Source: Cytophaga hutchinsonii ATCC 33406
Lineage (GTDB): Bacteria > Bacteroidota > Bacteroidia > Cytophagales > Cytophagaceae
NCBI RefSeq assembly: GCF_000014145.1
Contig: NC_008255.1
Coordinates: 3,798,001 to 3,862,000, forward strand
DNA length: 64,000 nt
Direction: 5' to 3'
Positions 55,870 to 64,000 of the stretch are shown piece after piece. Every line of letters begins with the position of its first letter. The first letter of the stretch is position 1. The notes under the pieces are model-generated. The model had not been told where the DNA came from, searched no databases, and saw nothing but the letters and a program-made list of their open reading frames with translations. The position numbers were made by a program, and so were the translations under genes.

Positions 55870-56522
55870 TATCGTATAGAAATTAAAGGTTTATTTAAAG
55901 CCGGACTTGAAAGAAGATTGTATTTATTCACGTAGAATAACAAGATCAGCGAACCAAGCGAACCAATCACGGCACCTGCATATATGTCAATCAGGAAATG
56001 CTGTAAAAGATACACACGTGAAATACCTGCCAGTACAGCAAGAAGAAAAAATAAATAATTCATGGATCTGTTCGCATAGTAATACGAAAATAAAAAGAAC
56101 AAACAAAAAGCTTGCGTGGTGTGTCCGGATGGAAAACTATTGGATGTATGTATTTCCAGGCCCTTTACAAAGTGCAGTTCCAGTACATCTTTTAAATATA
56201 CCGATGGACGATCCATCGTTGGAAAAACAAATAATTTCAAGATCTGTGTAACAACAGAAACGGCTAATAAAATCCCTGTAATGATTAATCCTTTTCGTAT
56301 TGAAAAAAACAGTATTAAACCAATCAATAAAAACGCGGCAAAAAATCCGTCGCCGAAATACGTTACCCAGTAAAAGAAATTATCAAAATAAGTTGTGTGA
56401 AAGGAATTCAACCAGATTTCAAATTGACCTTTTGCGGTCATTAACAAGATAAATCCCGGTATCAGCAAATAACATGCAAACAGCACCAGGAATATACGCG
56501 TTTGCTGAAGAATTTCTTTCAC
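55869..56522 (-). CDS. PAP2-family membrane phosphatase
   Basis: A 217-residue protein with five to six TM helices and the three PAP2 motifs: a DRPSVYLK variant of motif 1 at about 109-116, NSFPSGHT at about 132-139, and SRVYLLQHFLID at about 169-180. It should dephosphorylate lipid phosphates, perhaps undecaprenyl diphosphate or lipid A. Coupled to the GT39 gene, which fits work on the same lipid pool. Confidence 0.88.
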   Translation of the reverse strand: MKEILQQTRIFLVLFACYLLIPGFILLMTAKGQFEIWLNSFHTTYFDNFFYWVTYFGDGFFAAFLLIGLILFFSIRKGLIITGILLAVSVVTQILKLFVFPTMDRPSVYLKDVLELHFVKGLEIHTSNSFPSGHTTQAFCLFFLFSYYYANRSMNYLFFLLAVLAGISRVYLLQHFLIDIYAGAVIGSLGSLILLFYVNKYNLLSSPALNKPLISIR

Positions 56523-56549
56523 ACGAACTATTTTAATGAATACTATAAA

Positions 56550-56750
56550 TTAAGATTCAGTTGAATCCAGATCGTCTCTGTCGCGTAGCTTTTTATCATC
56601 TACGGTTTTATTCAGAAACTCATTGATCTTATCGATGTCATAATTGGTTTTAATTTCGCCAAAGGTGTTCACCTTAATATTCAATCCTTCCAGTTCTTTA
56701 GAAACTTTAGGTTTAGAATCTGTAACGTCGGTTTTCTTTTTTCTTGGCAT
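56550..56750 (-). CDS. Small charged hypothetical protein
   Basis: A 66-residue highly charged soluble protein, Lys-rich at the N-terminus (MPRKKKTDVTDSKPKVSKEL) and acidic at the end (DRDDLDSTES). The middle NIKVNTFGEIKTNYDIDKIN looks like a conserved Bacteroidota motif. It lies 11 bases after gltX and 27 before the PAP2 gene, so it is a genuine operon member. Function unknown. Confidence 0.68.
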   Translation of the reverse strand: MPRKKKTDVTDSKPKVSKELEGLNIKVNTFGEIKTNYDIDKINEFLNKTVDDKKLRDRDDLDSTES

Positions 56751-56761
56751 AACTAAGTCAA

Positions 56762-58315
56762 TTATGAATTTACTTTTTCACTTAATGTTATAAGGGCAAA
56801 CTGCATTCTTTTTATCGCCTCTTCTTTTCCAACAATTTCTATGAATTGCATCAGATCAGGTCCTGCACCTGCGCCGGTTAAAGCCAGGCGAAGTGCCTGC
56901 ATGATCTTGCCTATTTTGACATCCGCTTTTTCCAGTACTTCGTGCAATACATGTTTCACGTTTTCTGCATTGAATTCGCCTGTGTAAGCAGCTAATGCCT
57001 CTTTGTACGCACTGATAACAGTTACTGCTTCGGCATTCCATTTTGTACTTGCCACCTTCTCATCAAATGTTTCAGGTGCTTCAAAAAAGAATTGTCCTTC
57101 GATCCAGTAATCTTTAGCAAACGTCAAACGTTCTTTTAACATCTGCGCGATCAATGGAAGTTTAGCCGCATCATATTTTGCCTGATGTTTATCTGCTTCT
57201 TCTTTTAATAAACGTGTTAAAGTTTCATCGGGCAACTGCCGCATGTATTGCTGGTTGTACCACTTTGCTTTATTAATATCGAACTTCGTTCCCGATTTAC
57301 CAATACGCTCTACTGTAAATGCTTCGATCAGTTCATCCATGGTAAACAACTCTTGTTGTGTACCCGGGTTCCAGCCTAAAAAGGCTAAGAAGTTTGTCGT
57401 TGCTTCCTGTAAATATCCCTGTTGTTTAAAGCCGATCCAAGTGTCTCCGCTTGCCGGGTCTTTCCAATCTAACGGGAATATCGGGAAACCGCCCGCATCC
57501 GCATCACGTTTGCTTAATTTACCATTCCCATCCGGCTTTAGCAATAACGGTAAGTGCGCAAATTGCGGCATGGTATCTTCCCAGCCTAAGAAACGATAAA
57601 GCAATACATGCAAGGGTGCAGAAGGCAGCCATTCTTCGCCACGTATTACGTGTGTGATCTCCATTAAGTGATCATCAACAATATTTGCTAAATGGTATGT
57701 TGGCATACCATCCGATTTTAACAATACTTTATCATCAATGGTTGAAGAGTGTACTACTACCCAGCCACGGATCATATCATTCAGGCGTATTTCTTCTTTA
57801 CGCGGAACTTTCAAACGGATTACATATTCATCTCCTGCATCCAGACGTCTTTTCACTTCGTCTTCAGGCAAGGTTAATGAATTGTTCATTTGCATACGTG
57901 TAACCATGTTGTAAGAAGGTGAAGCAACCTTTGCTGCTTTCAACCGCTCTTTCATAGCTTCTAATTCTTCGGATGTATCAAACGCATAATAAGCGTTTCC
58001 TTCAGCAATTAATTTTTCTGCATACTCCCGATACATCGGCTTACGCTCAGACTGCTTATACGGTGCATGCGGCCCACCAACGCCGGCTCCTTCATCTATT
58101 ACAATACCAACCCATGCAAGTGCTTCCTGAATGTATGCTTCCGCACCTGGTACAAAACGGTTCTGATCGGTATCTTCTATACGCAACAACATTTTACCGC
58201 CCATTTTACGGGCAAATAAATAATTGTATAAAGCCGTGCGCACACCGCCAATATGTAAAGGCCCCGTAGGGGATGGAGCAAATCGAACTCGAACTTGTTT
58301 ATTAGTATCTGACAT
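56762..58315 (-). CDS. gltX: Glutamyl-tRNA synthetase
   Basis: A 517-residue class I synthetase. HIGH-type motif PSPTGPLHIGG at about 14-24, KMSKS-type motif GKLSKRDADAG at about 265-275, and the anticodon-binding helices at about 340-510. Full length. First gene of an operon with a 66-residue protein, PAP2 and GT39. Confidence 0.95.
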   Translation of the reverse strand: MSDTNKQVRVRFAPSPTGPLHIGGVRTALYNYLFARKMGGKMLLRIEDTDQNRFVPGAEAYIQEALAWVGIVIDEGAGVGGPHAPYKQSERKPMYREYAEKLIAEGNAYYAFDTSEELEAMKERLKAAKVASPSYNMVTRMQMNNSLTLPEDEVKRRLDAGDEYVIRLKVPRKEEIRLNDMIRGWVVVHSSTIDDKVLLKSDGMPTYHLANIVDDHLMEITHVIRGEEWLPSAPLHVLLYRFLGWEDTMPQFAHLPLLLKPDGNGKLSKRDADAGGFPIFPLDWKDPASGDTWIGFKQQGYLQEATTNFLAFLGWNPGTQQELFTMDELIEAFTVERIGKSGTKFDINKAKWYNQQYMRQLPDETLTRLLKEEADKHQAKYDAAKLPLIAQMLKERLTFAKDYWIEGQFFFEAPETFDEKVASTKWNAEAVTVISAYKEALAAYTGEFNAENVKHVLHEVLEKADVKIGKIMQALRLALTGAGAGPDLMQFIEIVGKEEAIKRMQFALITLSEKVNS

Positions 58316-58409
58316 GAATTTTTATTTTAAAATAAATTCCAAAAAACAAATCACGCCGCGGCGAACCAATGCAACTGTTTGTTATTTGTATTTTGTTATT
58401 TGGGTTTTG

Positions 58410-58790
58410 TTATTTAACCGCTATACAGCTGATCTCCACATTTACATCTCTTGGCAAACGGGCAACTTCTACTGTTTCACGGGCAGGCTTTCCATCACCT
58501 ACATATGTACCATACACTTCGTTAATGGCAGCAAAATTATTAAGGTCTTTTACAAAAATGGAACACTTCACAATATCAGAGAAACTATAGCCAGCTTCAA
58601 GTAAGATGGCTTCAATATTTTTCATCACACGGTGTGTTTCATTTTGAATGGAATCCGTAATTAAATTACCGGATGCCGGATCAAATGCTACTTGTCCTGA
58701 AACATATAACGTATTTCCGGCTAATATTGCCTGGCTGTACGGACCAATAGGTGCCGGCGCATTTGAAGTATTAATTATTTTCTTTGTCAT
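58410..58790 (-). CDS. ridA: RidA family enamine/imine deaminase
   Basis: About 126 residues from the Met at 58790 (MTKKIINTSNAPAPIGPYSQ); an upstream Met at 58811 is less likely. IGPYSQAI, TLYVSGQVAFDP, and the C-terminal signature PARETVEVARLPRDVNVEI with its catalytic Arg are present. RidA proteins deaminate reactive 2-aminoacrylate-type intermediates. Single gene, upstream of gltX on the same strand. Confidence 0.9.
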   Translation of the reverse strand: MTKKIINTSNAPAPIGPYSQAILAGNTLYVSGQVAFDPASGNLITDSIQNETHRVMKNIEAILLEAGYSFSDIVKCSIFVKDLNNFAAINEVYGTYVGDGKPARETVEVARLPRDVNVEISCIAVK

Positions 58791-59142
58791 GAAGATTAAA
58801 TCTGAATACAAAAATACAAAAAAAGTAGGGAATTACAGGAAATAAAGCCTGTTCGTGTAACCCGGTATGTTTAACGCTAAAACATCTTTTAAACGCTGAA
58901 ACATAGGTTTTTATTGGTTTGAAGTTCTTCATTCACTACGATATCAGAAATATTCTTCTATTCATATCTTTATAAAAACAGATCCTTCCTTGGTCGTTCG
59001 GCGGCCTTCCGTGGATAGGTCATGCTGCATCATTTCATTTCTTTTCAAAACATTATAACGAATAACACACCTCTGCGCGCATAGCATTTGTGCTTTTTTC
59101 GTTATATTTAATATACACACCTGAATTTTCTGGAAACTTTAA
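58791..59142. other. Intergenic region, nothing recognised
   Basis: About 350 bases between divergent genes. It should hold the ridA and DUF4421 promoters. No RNA gene or repeat was seen, and short frames look random. Confidence 0.5.
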
Positions 59143-60246
59143 ATGAAACAGCTTTTATTATTCTTTATATCACTATTTTTCTTCATGACTTTTTCTTTGT
59201 CTGGCTATGCGCAGACTACGAAATCTGAAAAAATCGATAAAAAGCTGGACAGTATATACCTTAAAAGAGAAAACTATGTCGTTAGTGCCCGCGACAAACT
59301 CACTATTTTTATTTTCAGCACGCGTTACCTGAATGGAAAGTTATTTACAAACCCCGGTATCGATAATTATTATTTCCCTATTGCTCCTTTAAACATTGGT
59401 TTAGGGTTCAGCCATAAATGGCTCGCGGTAAACATCGCCATTTTATCACCAAAGCTTGGTAAGAGTAATTACGATAACTCTCAATCAAAATACCAGAATT
59501 TTAATTTACAGGCGCTGGCGTATACACCAAAATATGGCGTTGATATTTTTTACAGTCAAAACTTAGGATACTTCCTGGGAAACTATAACGGATACATTGA
59601 TGTAGCCAATGCACCGGATAAAACGCCCTATTTTGATATGAAGACAAACCGGTTTACAATAAACTTACTGCGTGTATTTAATCCGGTTAAATATTCAATG
59701 AATGCAACAATGATTGGTGGTGAAATGCAAAAAAACAGCTCATCCTCTTTTATTATAAATACCAGTTTTTCATTAAGCAAATTTAGAATGAGCGATTCGA
59801 TTCCAGCTTTCATTCTGGACCAAATGAATCAGGAAGCAATTTTTAAGGGGGGCACCTTCTACAGCATTTCTGTTTTACCGGGTTATGGTTTTACATGGAT
59901 TTTCAGCAAACGATTTTATCTGGGCATCATTCCGGGATTCGGACCCAGCTTTCAATACAAGTCTATGACATTTGAAGACGAACATGAAAATAAGGTTGCT
60001 ATCTCCTACCGCATTATTGCAAAAGCAGGAGCTGGGTTTCATGCAAAGAGATGGACTGCGGGAATAAGTGTTTTATATGATAATGAACGGTATCATTTAG
60101 GTTCTAAAACAAATATATTCAACAACAATGGTAAAGTTATATTAAAGGTTGGCTACAAGATCAATGTGCCGAACTGGGGTAAAGGCTTATCTAAAAAAAT
60201 GAGCACCATGCAAAATAAATTTGAACATACACTCCATAATTTTTAA
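59143..60246 (+). CDS. DUF4421 outer-membrane protein
   Basis: A 367-residue protein with a signal peptide ending SGYAQ (about 24). The body YVVSARDKLTIFIFSTRYLNG, PIAPLNIGLGFSHKWLAVN (in outline) and LLPGYGFTWIFS-type strands are those of the DUF4421 barrel-like family in Bacteroidota. Function unknown; probably an outer-membrane component. Single gene with its own terminator. Confidence 0.82.
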   Translation: MKQLLLFFISLFFFMTFSLSGYAQTTKSEKIDKKLDSIYLKRENYVVSARDKLTIFIFSTRYLNGKLFTNPGIDNYYFPIAPLNIGLGFSHKWLAVNIAILSPKLGKSNYDNSQSKYQNFNLQALAYTPKYGVDIFYSQNLGYFLGNYNGYIDVANAPDKTPYFDMKTNRFTINLLRVFNPVKYSMNATMIGGEMQKNSSSSFIINTSFSLSKFRMSDSIPAFILDQMNQEAIFKGGTFYSISVLPGYGFTWIFSKRFYLGIIPGFGPSFQYKSMTFEDEHENKVAISYRIIAKAGAGFHAKRWTAGISVLYDNERYHLGSKTNIFNNNGKVILKVGYKINVPNWGKGLSKKMSTMQNKFEHTLHNF

Positions 60247-60278
60247 ATCAGAGGCAACAGATCTGTTACCTCTGATTT
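60245..60278 (+). terminator. Terminator after the DUF4421 gene
   Basis: A 10-bp stem (60245-60254 with 60269-60278) extended by an inner 5-bp stem (60256-60260 with 60263-60267). It starts on the stop codon. The T tract is weak. Confidence 0.6.
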
Positions 60279-60512
60279 AAGTATTCTTTATTATTTGTTC
60301 ACAAGCTATTTTTCCGTTAGAAATACCGCTGAATGAATATATAAGAGTAACAACAGTTGCAGTTCGCCTTCCTTTGTGCAGCGGCATGCTCTCATGCATA
60401 TAACCGCAGCAAATAATACCAGATAAAATGTTTTATTTAACTTTATTTCAGTTGTATTAAAAATAACAGAATCAGGCGTTCTGAATTCCGGATTCTAATC
60501 AAAACAATACTT

Positions 60513-60549
60513 AAAAAAAAAGGTGTCAAAATTTGACACCTTTTTTTTT
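60513..60549. terminator. Bidirectional terminator
   Basis: A 13-bp or longer stem around GGTGTC/GACACC with an A run on the left and T run on the right, just past the stop of the minus-strand lipoprotein gene. Confidence 0.82.
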
Positions 60550-60552
60550 AAG

Positions 60553-61263
60553 TTAGTCTACTAAAATAGGAGGATTTGCTGTTGACTGTCTTTTACGATT
60601 CAGCACAACATCAACGGTACCGGTTACAGTAGCAGATGTATTACCATCATATTTACTTCTGTACGTTATATAATGAGCAGGATAAGTAGCAACATAATCA
60701 AAATGCAATCTGCCGGTTAGTGTATCCAGGGAAAGGTTAGATACATTAAATGTTGCATCCGATTCTCCTGCACTACTGCTTGGATAAGCACTTACATAAT
60801 CTGATTCTTCGCCTTCATCCTCAAACAAGAATACGTTATTATTCACAAGACCTATAAACGACAAATCCAGCGTAGCATAGCTTGGAGTGTGAATGGTTCC
60901 ATCGGCATTTACCTCACCCGACAGGGTTATCGCAAATCTTTTTTCCGTATCCAGCAGATCTCTTCTTGATAAGGTAACTGAGTACATGTTTGAAGGAATT
61001 GGTATGTTTGTGCGTTTCGGCATCGTAGACGAATTGAATCCGGAATACATAAATTGATTATCTAACAGCGTTTCATAGTATTCATATGAAAAGGAAGGGT
61101 TCACAGCCTTTCCATTATAATCTACATAACTGATTGTACCGGTAATTGAGCCTTGCCTCGTTAAATCACTCTCGCCTGCAGGTCCTTGTTCACCATCTTT
61201 TGTACGGCACGATACTGACACCATCAGCATTGCCGTTAAAATACATATAATGTTTGCTTTCAT
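60553..61263 (-). CDS. Lipoprotein with collagen-like triplet, copy 2
   Basis: A 236-residue lipoprotein (lipobox MVSVSC, Cys about 19) followed at once by RTKDGEQGPAGESDL, a Gly-x-y triplet run, and then a beta-rich domain. It is a paralogue of the preceding gene: shared features are the triplet, QGSI(T/N)GT, DY(N/K)G, YYETL(L/F)DNQF, and LDTL(T/S)GR. The start is 2 bases after its partner's stop, so the pair is coupled. No known fold recognised. Confidence 0.75.
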   Translation of the reverse strand: MKANIICILTAMLMVSVSCRTKDGEQGPAGESDLTRQGSITGTISYVDYNGKAVNPSFSYEYYETLLDNQFMYSGFNSSTMPKRTNIPIPSNMYSVTLSRRDLLDTEKRFAITLSGEVNADGTIHTPSYATLDLSFIGLVNNNVFLFEDEGEESDYVSAYPSSSAGESDATFNVSNLSLDTLTGRLHFDYVATYPAHYITYRSKYDGNTSATVTGTVDVVLNRKRQSTANPPILVD

Positions 61264-61265
61264 AC

Positions 61266-61898
61266 TTATTTTCTACCTATACGTGCTGGCATTGGAGCAT
61301 TTGAATCATATTTTCTTTTTGCAATAACATCTACATGCCCCTGTAAAGTAGCTTCGGTGCTGCCATACGTATCCCCGTACATATCATTTGGATTTATAAT
61401 GGCTTCGAAATCATAGGTAATTCTTCCGGATAATGTGTCCAGTTTTAAGTTTGTAACATTGAATGTTGAAGACGACTCATCCAGATCAAATGTAACCCCA
61501 AAATCAAATACAGAATTATTAACGTTTCTTATCATTGAAAAATCCAGACGACCGTAAAATGGCGGAACAGGCGTGATACCATCGCCTTCATCTGTATAAC
61601 CATACGCATCAAAAGATATATAGCTGTATTTATCCTTCAGATCTCTTCTCTTTACATTCAGATCATATTCACCATAATTAAAATACTGAAACTGGTTATC
61701 AAATAATGTTTCGTAGTACGCATAATCAAACGTTTGCTTTACTTCATCACCCTTGTAATCAACAAAGGTCAATGTCCCGTTAATAGAACCTTGTTTGTTT
61801 AATGCACTTTCACCGGCAGGACCCGGAGCTCCTTCTTTTGTGCGGCACGAAAAGGTAGTTAAGGCAACAGCCATCAGTAACAGATAAAATGTTTTCAT
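61266..61898 (-). CDS. Lipoprotein with collagen-like triplet, copy 1
   Basis: A 210-residue lipoprotein (lipobox LTTFSC, Cys about 18) with RTKEGAPGPAGESALNKQGS after the Cys and then a beta-rich domain with repeated acidic strand ends. Paralogue of the downstream gene and first of the pair. Probably displayed at the cell surface. Function unknown. Confidence 0.75.
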   Translation of the reverse strand: MKTFYLLLMAVALTTFSCRTKEGAPGPAGESALNKQGSINGTLTFVDYKGDEVKQTFDYAYYETLFDNQFQYFNYGEYDLNVKRRDLKDKYSYISFDAYGYTDEGDGITPVPPFYGRLDFSMIRNVNNSVFDFGVTFDLDESSSTFNVTNLKLDTLSGRITYDFEAIINPNDMYGDTYGSTEATLQGHVDVIAKRKYDSNAPMPARIGRK

Positions 61899-62041
61899 CT
61901 TTTGTTAGAGGGGTATAAAATTGTTTTGTTGTTATTCTGTGTGAATACTACTCAAAAGTAAGCAATCATTTTTTCAGAACAAATCATTAAAAGAGTGATA
62001 TTCAATATTTTATATAAATAACCCAATAAGTTATTTAACCA

Positions 62042-62076
62042 TTTGACAGTTAATAAAATAACATATTTTATATTTG
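62042..62076 (+). promoter_or_regulatory. Candidate Bacteroidota promoter for the LOG gene
   Basis: A TTTG at 62042-62045 and TATATTTG (TAnnTTTG) at 62069-62076, 23 bases apart, the upper end of usual spacing. The start codon is 65 bases further on. Confidence 0.45.
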
Positions 62077-62140
62077 TCCGTAATATCAATTATTATAGTA
62101 TTAACATAAGATAAAATAGAAAGTTTTAAAGAGGGTCGAT

Positions 62141-62923
62141 ATGTTGGGGTTAAAAACAAAAGTAGATAAAAGTAACGTTGTTGAGAATAATCCCAACGTT
62201 ATGCCGGAAGAACAAAACGAAGAGCGATTTTTTTTAGAAGGTCCAAAATCACGTTGGAAAGAATTTAAATTCCTGCTGCATATTATCTGGGATTTCCTGG
62301 TCGGATTCAGGGTACTGCATTTTGCAGGACCCTGTGTAACCGTATTTGGATCTGCCCGCTTTAAGGAAGATCACGAATATTATAAAAAATCGTTTGAAGT
62401 GGGGGCGGCAGTTGCCGGCCTGGGTTTCACGGTTATGACCGGGGGCGGGCCGGGTGTTATGGAAGCTGCAAACAAAGGAGCTAAAAAGGGCGGTGGCAGA
62501 TCGGTAGGCTGTAACATTATTTTACCAATGGAACAATACGCCAACCCATGGTTAGACCTGAGTGTAAACATAAAATACTTCTTTGTACGAAAAGTTCTTT
62601 TATGTAAATATTCTTATGCCTTTGTTTGTATGCCAGGTGGTATGGGAACACTGGATGAATTCTTTGAAGCCGTAACGTTGGTACAGACCAATAAGATCAA
62701 ACGTTTCCCGATTGTATTATTCGGAAAAGAGTACCACAAACATTTGTACAAGCATCTTGAGTATATGGCTGAAGCGGGAACAATATCACCGAAAGATCTT
62801 GAACTGTTTTTGTTTACAGACGACATTCACGAAATGGAAAATCACCTAAGCAAATATGCAGTAGATGCCTTTGGTCTGAAAAAAGTTACAAAGCCAAAAC
62901 GCTGGATGATCTTCGGAGAATAA
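62141..62923 (+). CDS. LOG-family Rossmann protein
   Basis: A 260-residue protein with an N-terminal amphipathic extension of about 60 residues, then the LOG/TIGR00730 fold: VFGSAR at about 69, MTGGGPGVMEAANKGA at about 100-115, the PGGMGTLDE motif at about 165-173, and QTNKIKRFPIVLFG. The family includes cytokinin-monophosphate phosphoribohydrolases and nucleotide-monophosphate nucleosidases. Most bacterial LOG proteins are shorter (about 190-200), so the N-terminal region is extra. Convergent with the monooxygenase gene. Confidence 0.87.
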   Translation: MLGLKTKVDKSNVVENNPNVMPEEQNEERFFLEGPKSRWKEFKFLLHIIWDFLVGFRVLHFAGPCVTVFGSARFKEDHEYYKKSFEVGAAVAGLGFTVMTGGGPGVMEAANKGAKKGGGRSVGCNIILPMEQYANPWLDLSVNIKYFFVRKVLLCKYSYAFVCMPGGMGTLDEFFEAVTLVQTNKIKRFPIVLFGKEYHKHLYKHLEYMAEAGTISPKDLELFLFTDDIHEMENHLSKYAVDAFGLKKVTKPKRWMIFGE

Positions 62924-62930
62924 AAATTGA

Positions 62931-62961
62931 AAGCCTGAACAATGTGTTCAGGCTTTTTTAT
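62931..62961. terminator. Terminator between LOG gene and monooxygenase
   Basis: A 10-bp stem (62931-62940 with 62945-62954) followed by TTTTTTA. It sits between convergent genes and should serve the LOG gene. Confidence 0.82.
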
Positions 62962-64000
62962 ATATATTTTTTTGTCACTGTAATGACTTTATTTTTTAAT
63001 TCTTCTGTGGGCCAGGCTGCTTCAATATCAGGTATAGCCATAATCTCATCTAATATTTTCTGATGCAACAAACCTGTTTCCATGGCTTCCTTATACGAAA
63101 TGTCTGTAAAGGAAACCATTGTATATTGTGGAATAAATGCATCCTCTAATTCCTGGTGTAAATGCTTTTCTATTTTTTTCCGTAATAAAAAAGAAGCATC
63201 TGCAACGTGATCCCGCATTTCAATAAAATTCTGCAAAGCCAGATCCGAAATAGCATCTGCATTCTCTTTGCGTTGGTTATAAAATTCTGCAAATATTTCG
63301 GACCAGTTTGTTTTTGATTTGCCATCAATAATTTCCGCTAATATCCTGCAGTCTTCAAAACCTGCATTCATACCCTGTCCGTAAAAAGGAACCAATGCAT
63401 GAGCCGCATCGCCGATCAATAGTGTATGTGCGTTAAACCAGTTCGAACTATGAATGGTAAATAATTTTGATGTCGGGTGCCTGTAAAATTGTTCTGTAAG
63501 ATCCGGAAACAAGTTTTCTGTATCGGGAAAATATTTTTTAAAAAAGAGTTGAATGTCCTGATCAGATTGTAATGCTTCAAAAGAAATTTCTCCCTTCAAG
63601 GGAAGGAATAAAGTAGCTGTGTAGCTGCCGTCTTCATTAGGCAGGGCAATCAGCATGAACCGTTCCCTTGGCCATATATGCAGCGCCTGGTTGTTTGTTA
63701 TTGTCTCAGTATGTGCCGAAGCTATTTCAAGCTCTTTATATCCGTACTCAAGTGTTTCTATCTGTGGCTGTGGTTGCTGTTGTTTAGACAAAAAAGATCG
63801 TACAATAGAAAATGCGCCATCTGCACCGATTACGATTTCTTTTGATTGCGTTGCAACAGTATTGCCTGTTATATCAGAAAATAGCCATTGCTCTCCGGCT
63901 GCATGGTAATCTGTACACGTATGTTCAAACAAAAAGTGTACACCTAGGTTTTCTGCTGTTGTGATCAGTAATTTATTTAACGCTCCTCTGCCAATTGAAT
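62958..64000 (-). CDS. kmo: FAD-dependent monooxygenase, kynurenine 3-monooxygenase-like, partial
   Basis: The frame is open to the right edge, where codons for SIGRGALNKLL precede the first internal TTG, so the true start lies beyond the window. About 347 residues are visible. FAD-contact GADGAFSIVRSFL and the GDAAHALVPFYGQGMNAGFED motif match kynurenine 3-monooxygenases closely, and a membrane-type C-terminal part is not obvious. It should hydroxylate L-kynurenine using NADPH in the tryptophan breakdown or NAD synthesis path. A related aromatic hydroxylase is the alternative. Confidence 0.85.
   Translation of the reverse strand, partial: SIGRGALNKLLITTAENLGVHFLFEHTCTDYHAAGEQWLFSDITGNTVATQSKEIVIGADGAFSIVRSFLSKQQQPQPQIETLEYGYKELEIASAHTETITNNQALHIWPRERFMLIALPNEDGSYTATLFLPLKGEISFEALQSDQDIQLFFKKYFPDTENLFPDLTEQFYRHPTSKLFTIHSSNWFNAHTLLIGDAAHALVPFYGQGMNAGFEDCRILAEIIDGKSKTNWSEIFAEFYNQRKENADAISDLALQNFIEMRDHVADASFLLRKKIEKHLHQELEDAFIPQYTMVSFTDISYKEAMETGLLHQKILDEIMAIPDIEAAWPTEELKNKVITVTKKYI

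Overview
The window looks like chromosome from a gliding, polysaccharide-degrading Bacteroidota of the Cytophagales, and the gene content strongly resembles Cytophaga hutchinsonii (inference from gene families; no search was run). Supporting signs are type IX secretion C-terminal sorting domains, many SusD-less lipoproteins and outer-membrane barrels, DUF1800/DUF1501 and DUF4421 families, 7TMR-DISM receptors, moderately low GC, and hairpin terminators between most transcription units.

Layout. 1-6.3 kb: a Cu(+)-type P-ATPase that enters from the left edge and is interrupted by an in-frame TGA, a DACNV/diadenylate-cyclase-like protein, a YnfA-type membrane protein, two Rossmann oxidoreductases and an alpha/beta-hydrolase lipoprotein. 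6.7-12.9 kb: a carbohydrate-active patch with a membrane-anchored AraC regulator, a CE2-like SGNH esterase, a 7TM receptor whose cytoplasmic tail is an IS1595-type transposase zinc ribbon, and a NodB deacetylase exported by T9SS. 12.9-27.1 kb: a thioredoxin-like protein, a 1272-residue AsmA-like protein, a large MscS channel, an operon of a barrel protein with an S41 protease, and a six-PAS histidine kinase.

27.2-38.1 kb: a restriction-modification island. It contains an Mrr-type endonuclease, HsdR, a tyrosine recombinase, two oppositely oriented hsdS genes joined by a perfect 498-bp inverted repeat, a RhuM-like protein, HsdM, and a frameshifted NYN nuclease next to initiator tRNA-fMet. The recombinase and inverted repeat make a DNA inversion switch for the specificity subunit. 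In the orientation present here the promoter-linked hsdS is cut short by a frameshift, and inversion would give it an intact second target-recognition domain.

38.2-46 kb: RDD/DUF5362 membrane proteins, then a complete 2-oxoglutarate dehydrogenase cluster (E1, E2, E3). 46.3-51.8 kb: a four-gene unit of DUF1800, DUF1501 with T9SS tail, an outer-membrane barrel and a lipoprotein. 51.9-52.7 kb: a REP-associated tyrosine transposase bracketed by palindromic repeats. 52.8-64 kb: a lysine-type saccharopine dehydrogenase homologue, an operon of gltX, a small protein, PAP2 phosphatase and glycosyltransferase 39, a RidA protein, a DUF4421 protein, tandem paralogous lipoproteins with a collagen-like triplet motif, a LOG-family protein, and a kynurenine 3-monooxygenase-like gene that runs off the right edge.

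The strongest candidates for unusual biology are the receptor-transposase-zinc-ribbon fusion, the hsdS inversion switch with its broken expressed copy, the divergent diadenylate cyclase, and the RAYT/REP element. No CRISPR array, rRNA or prophage was seen.
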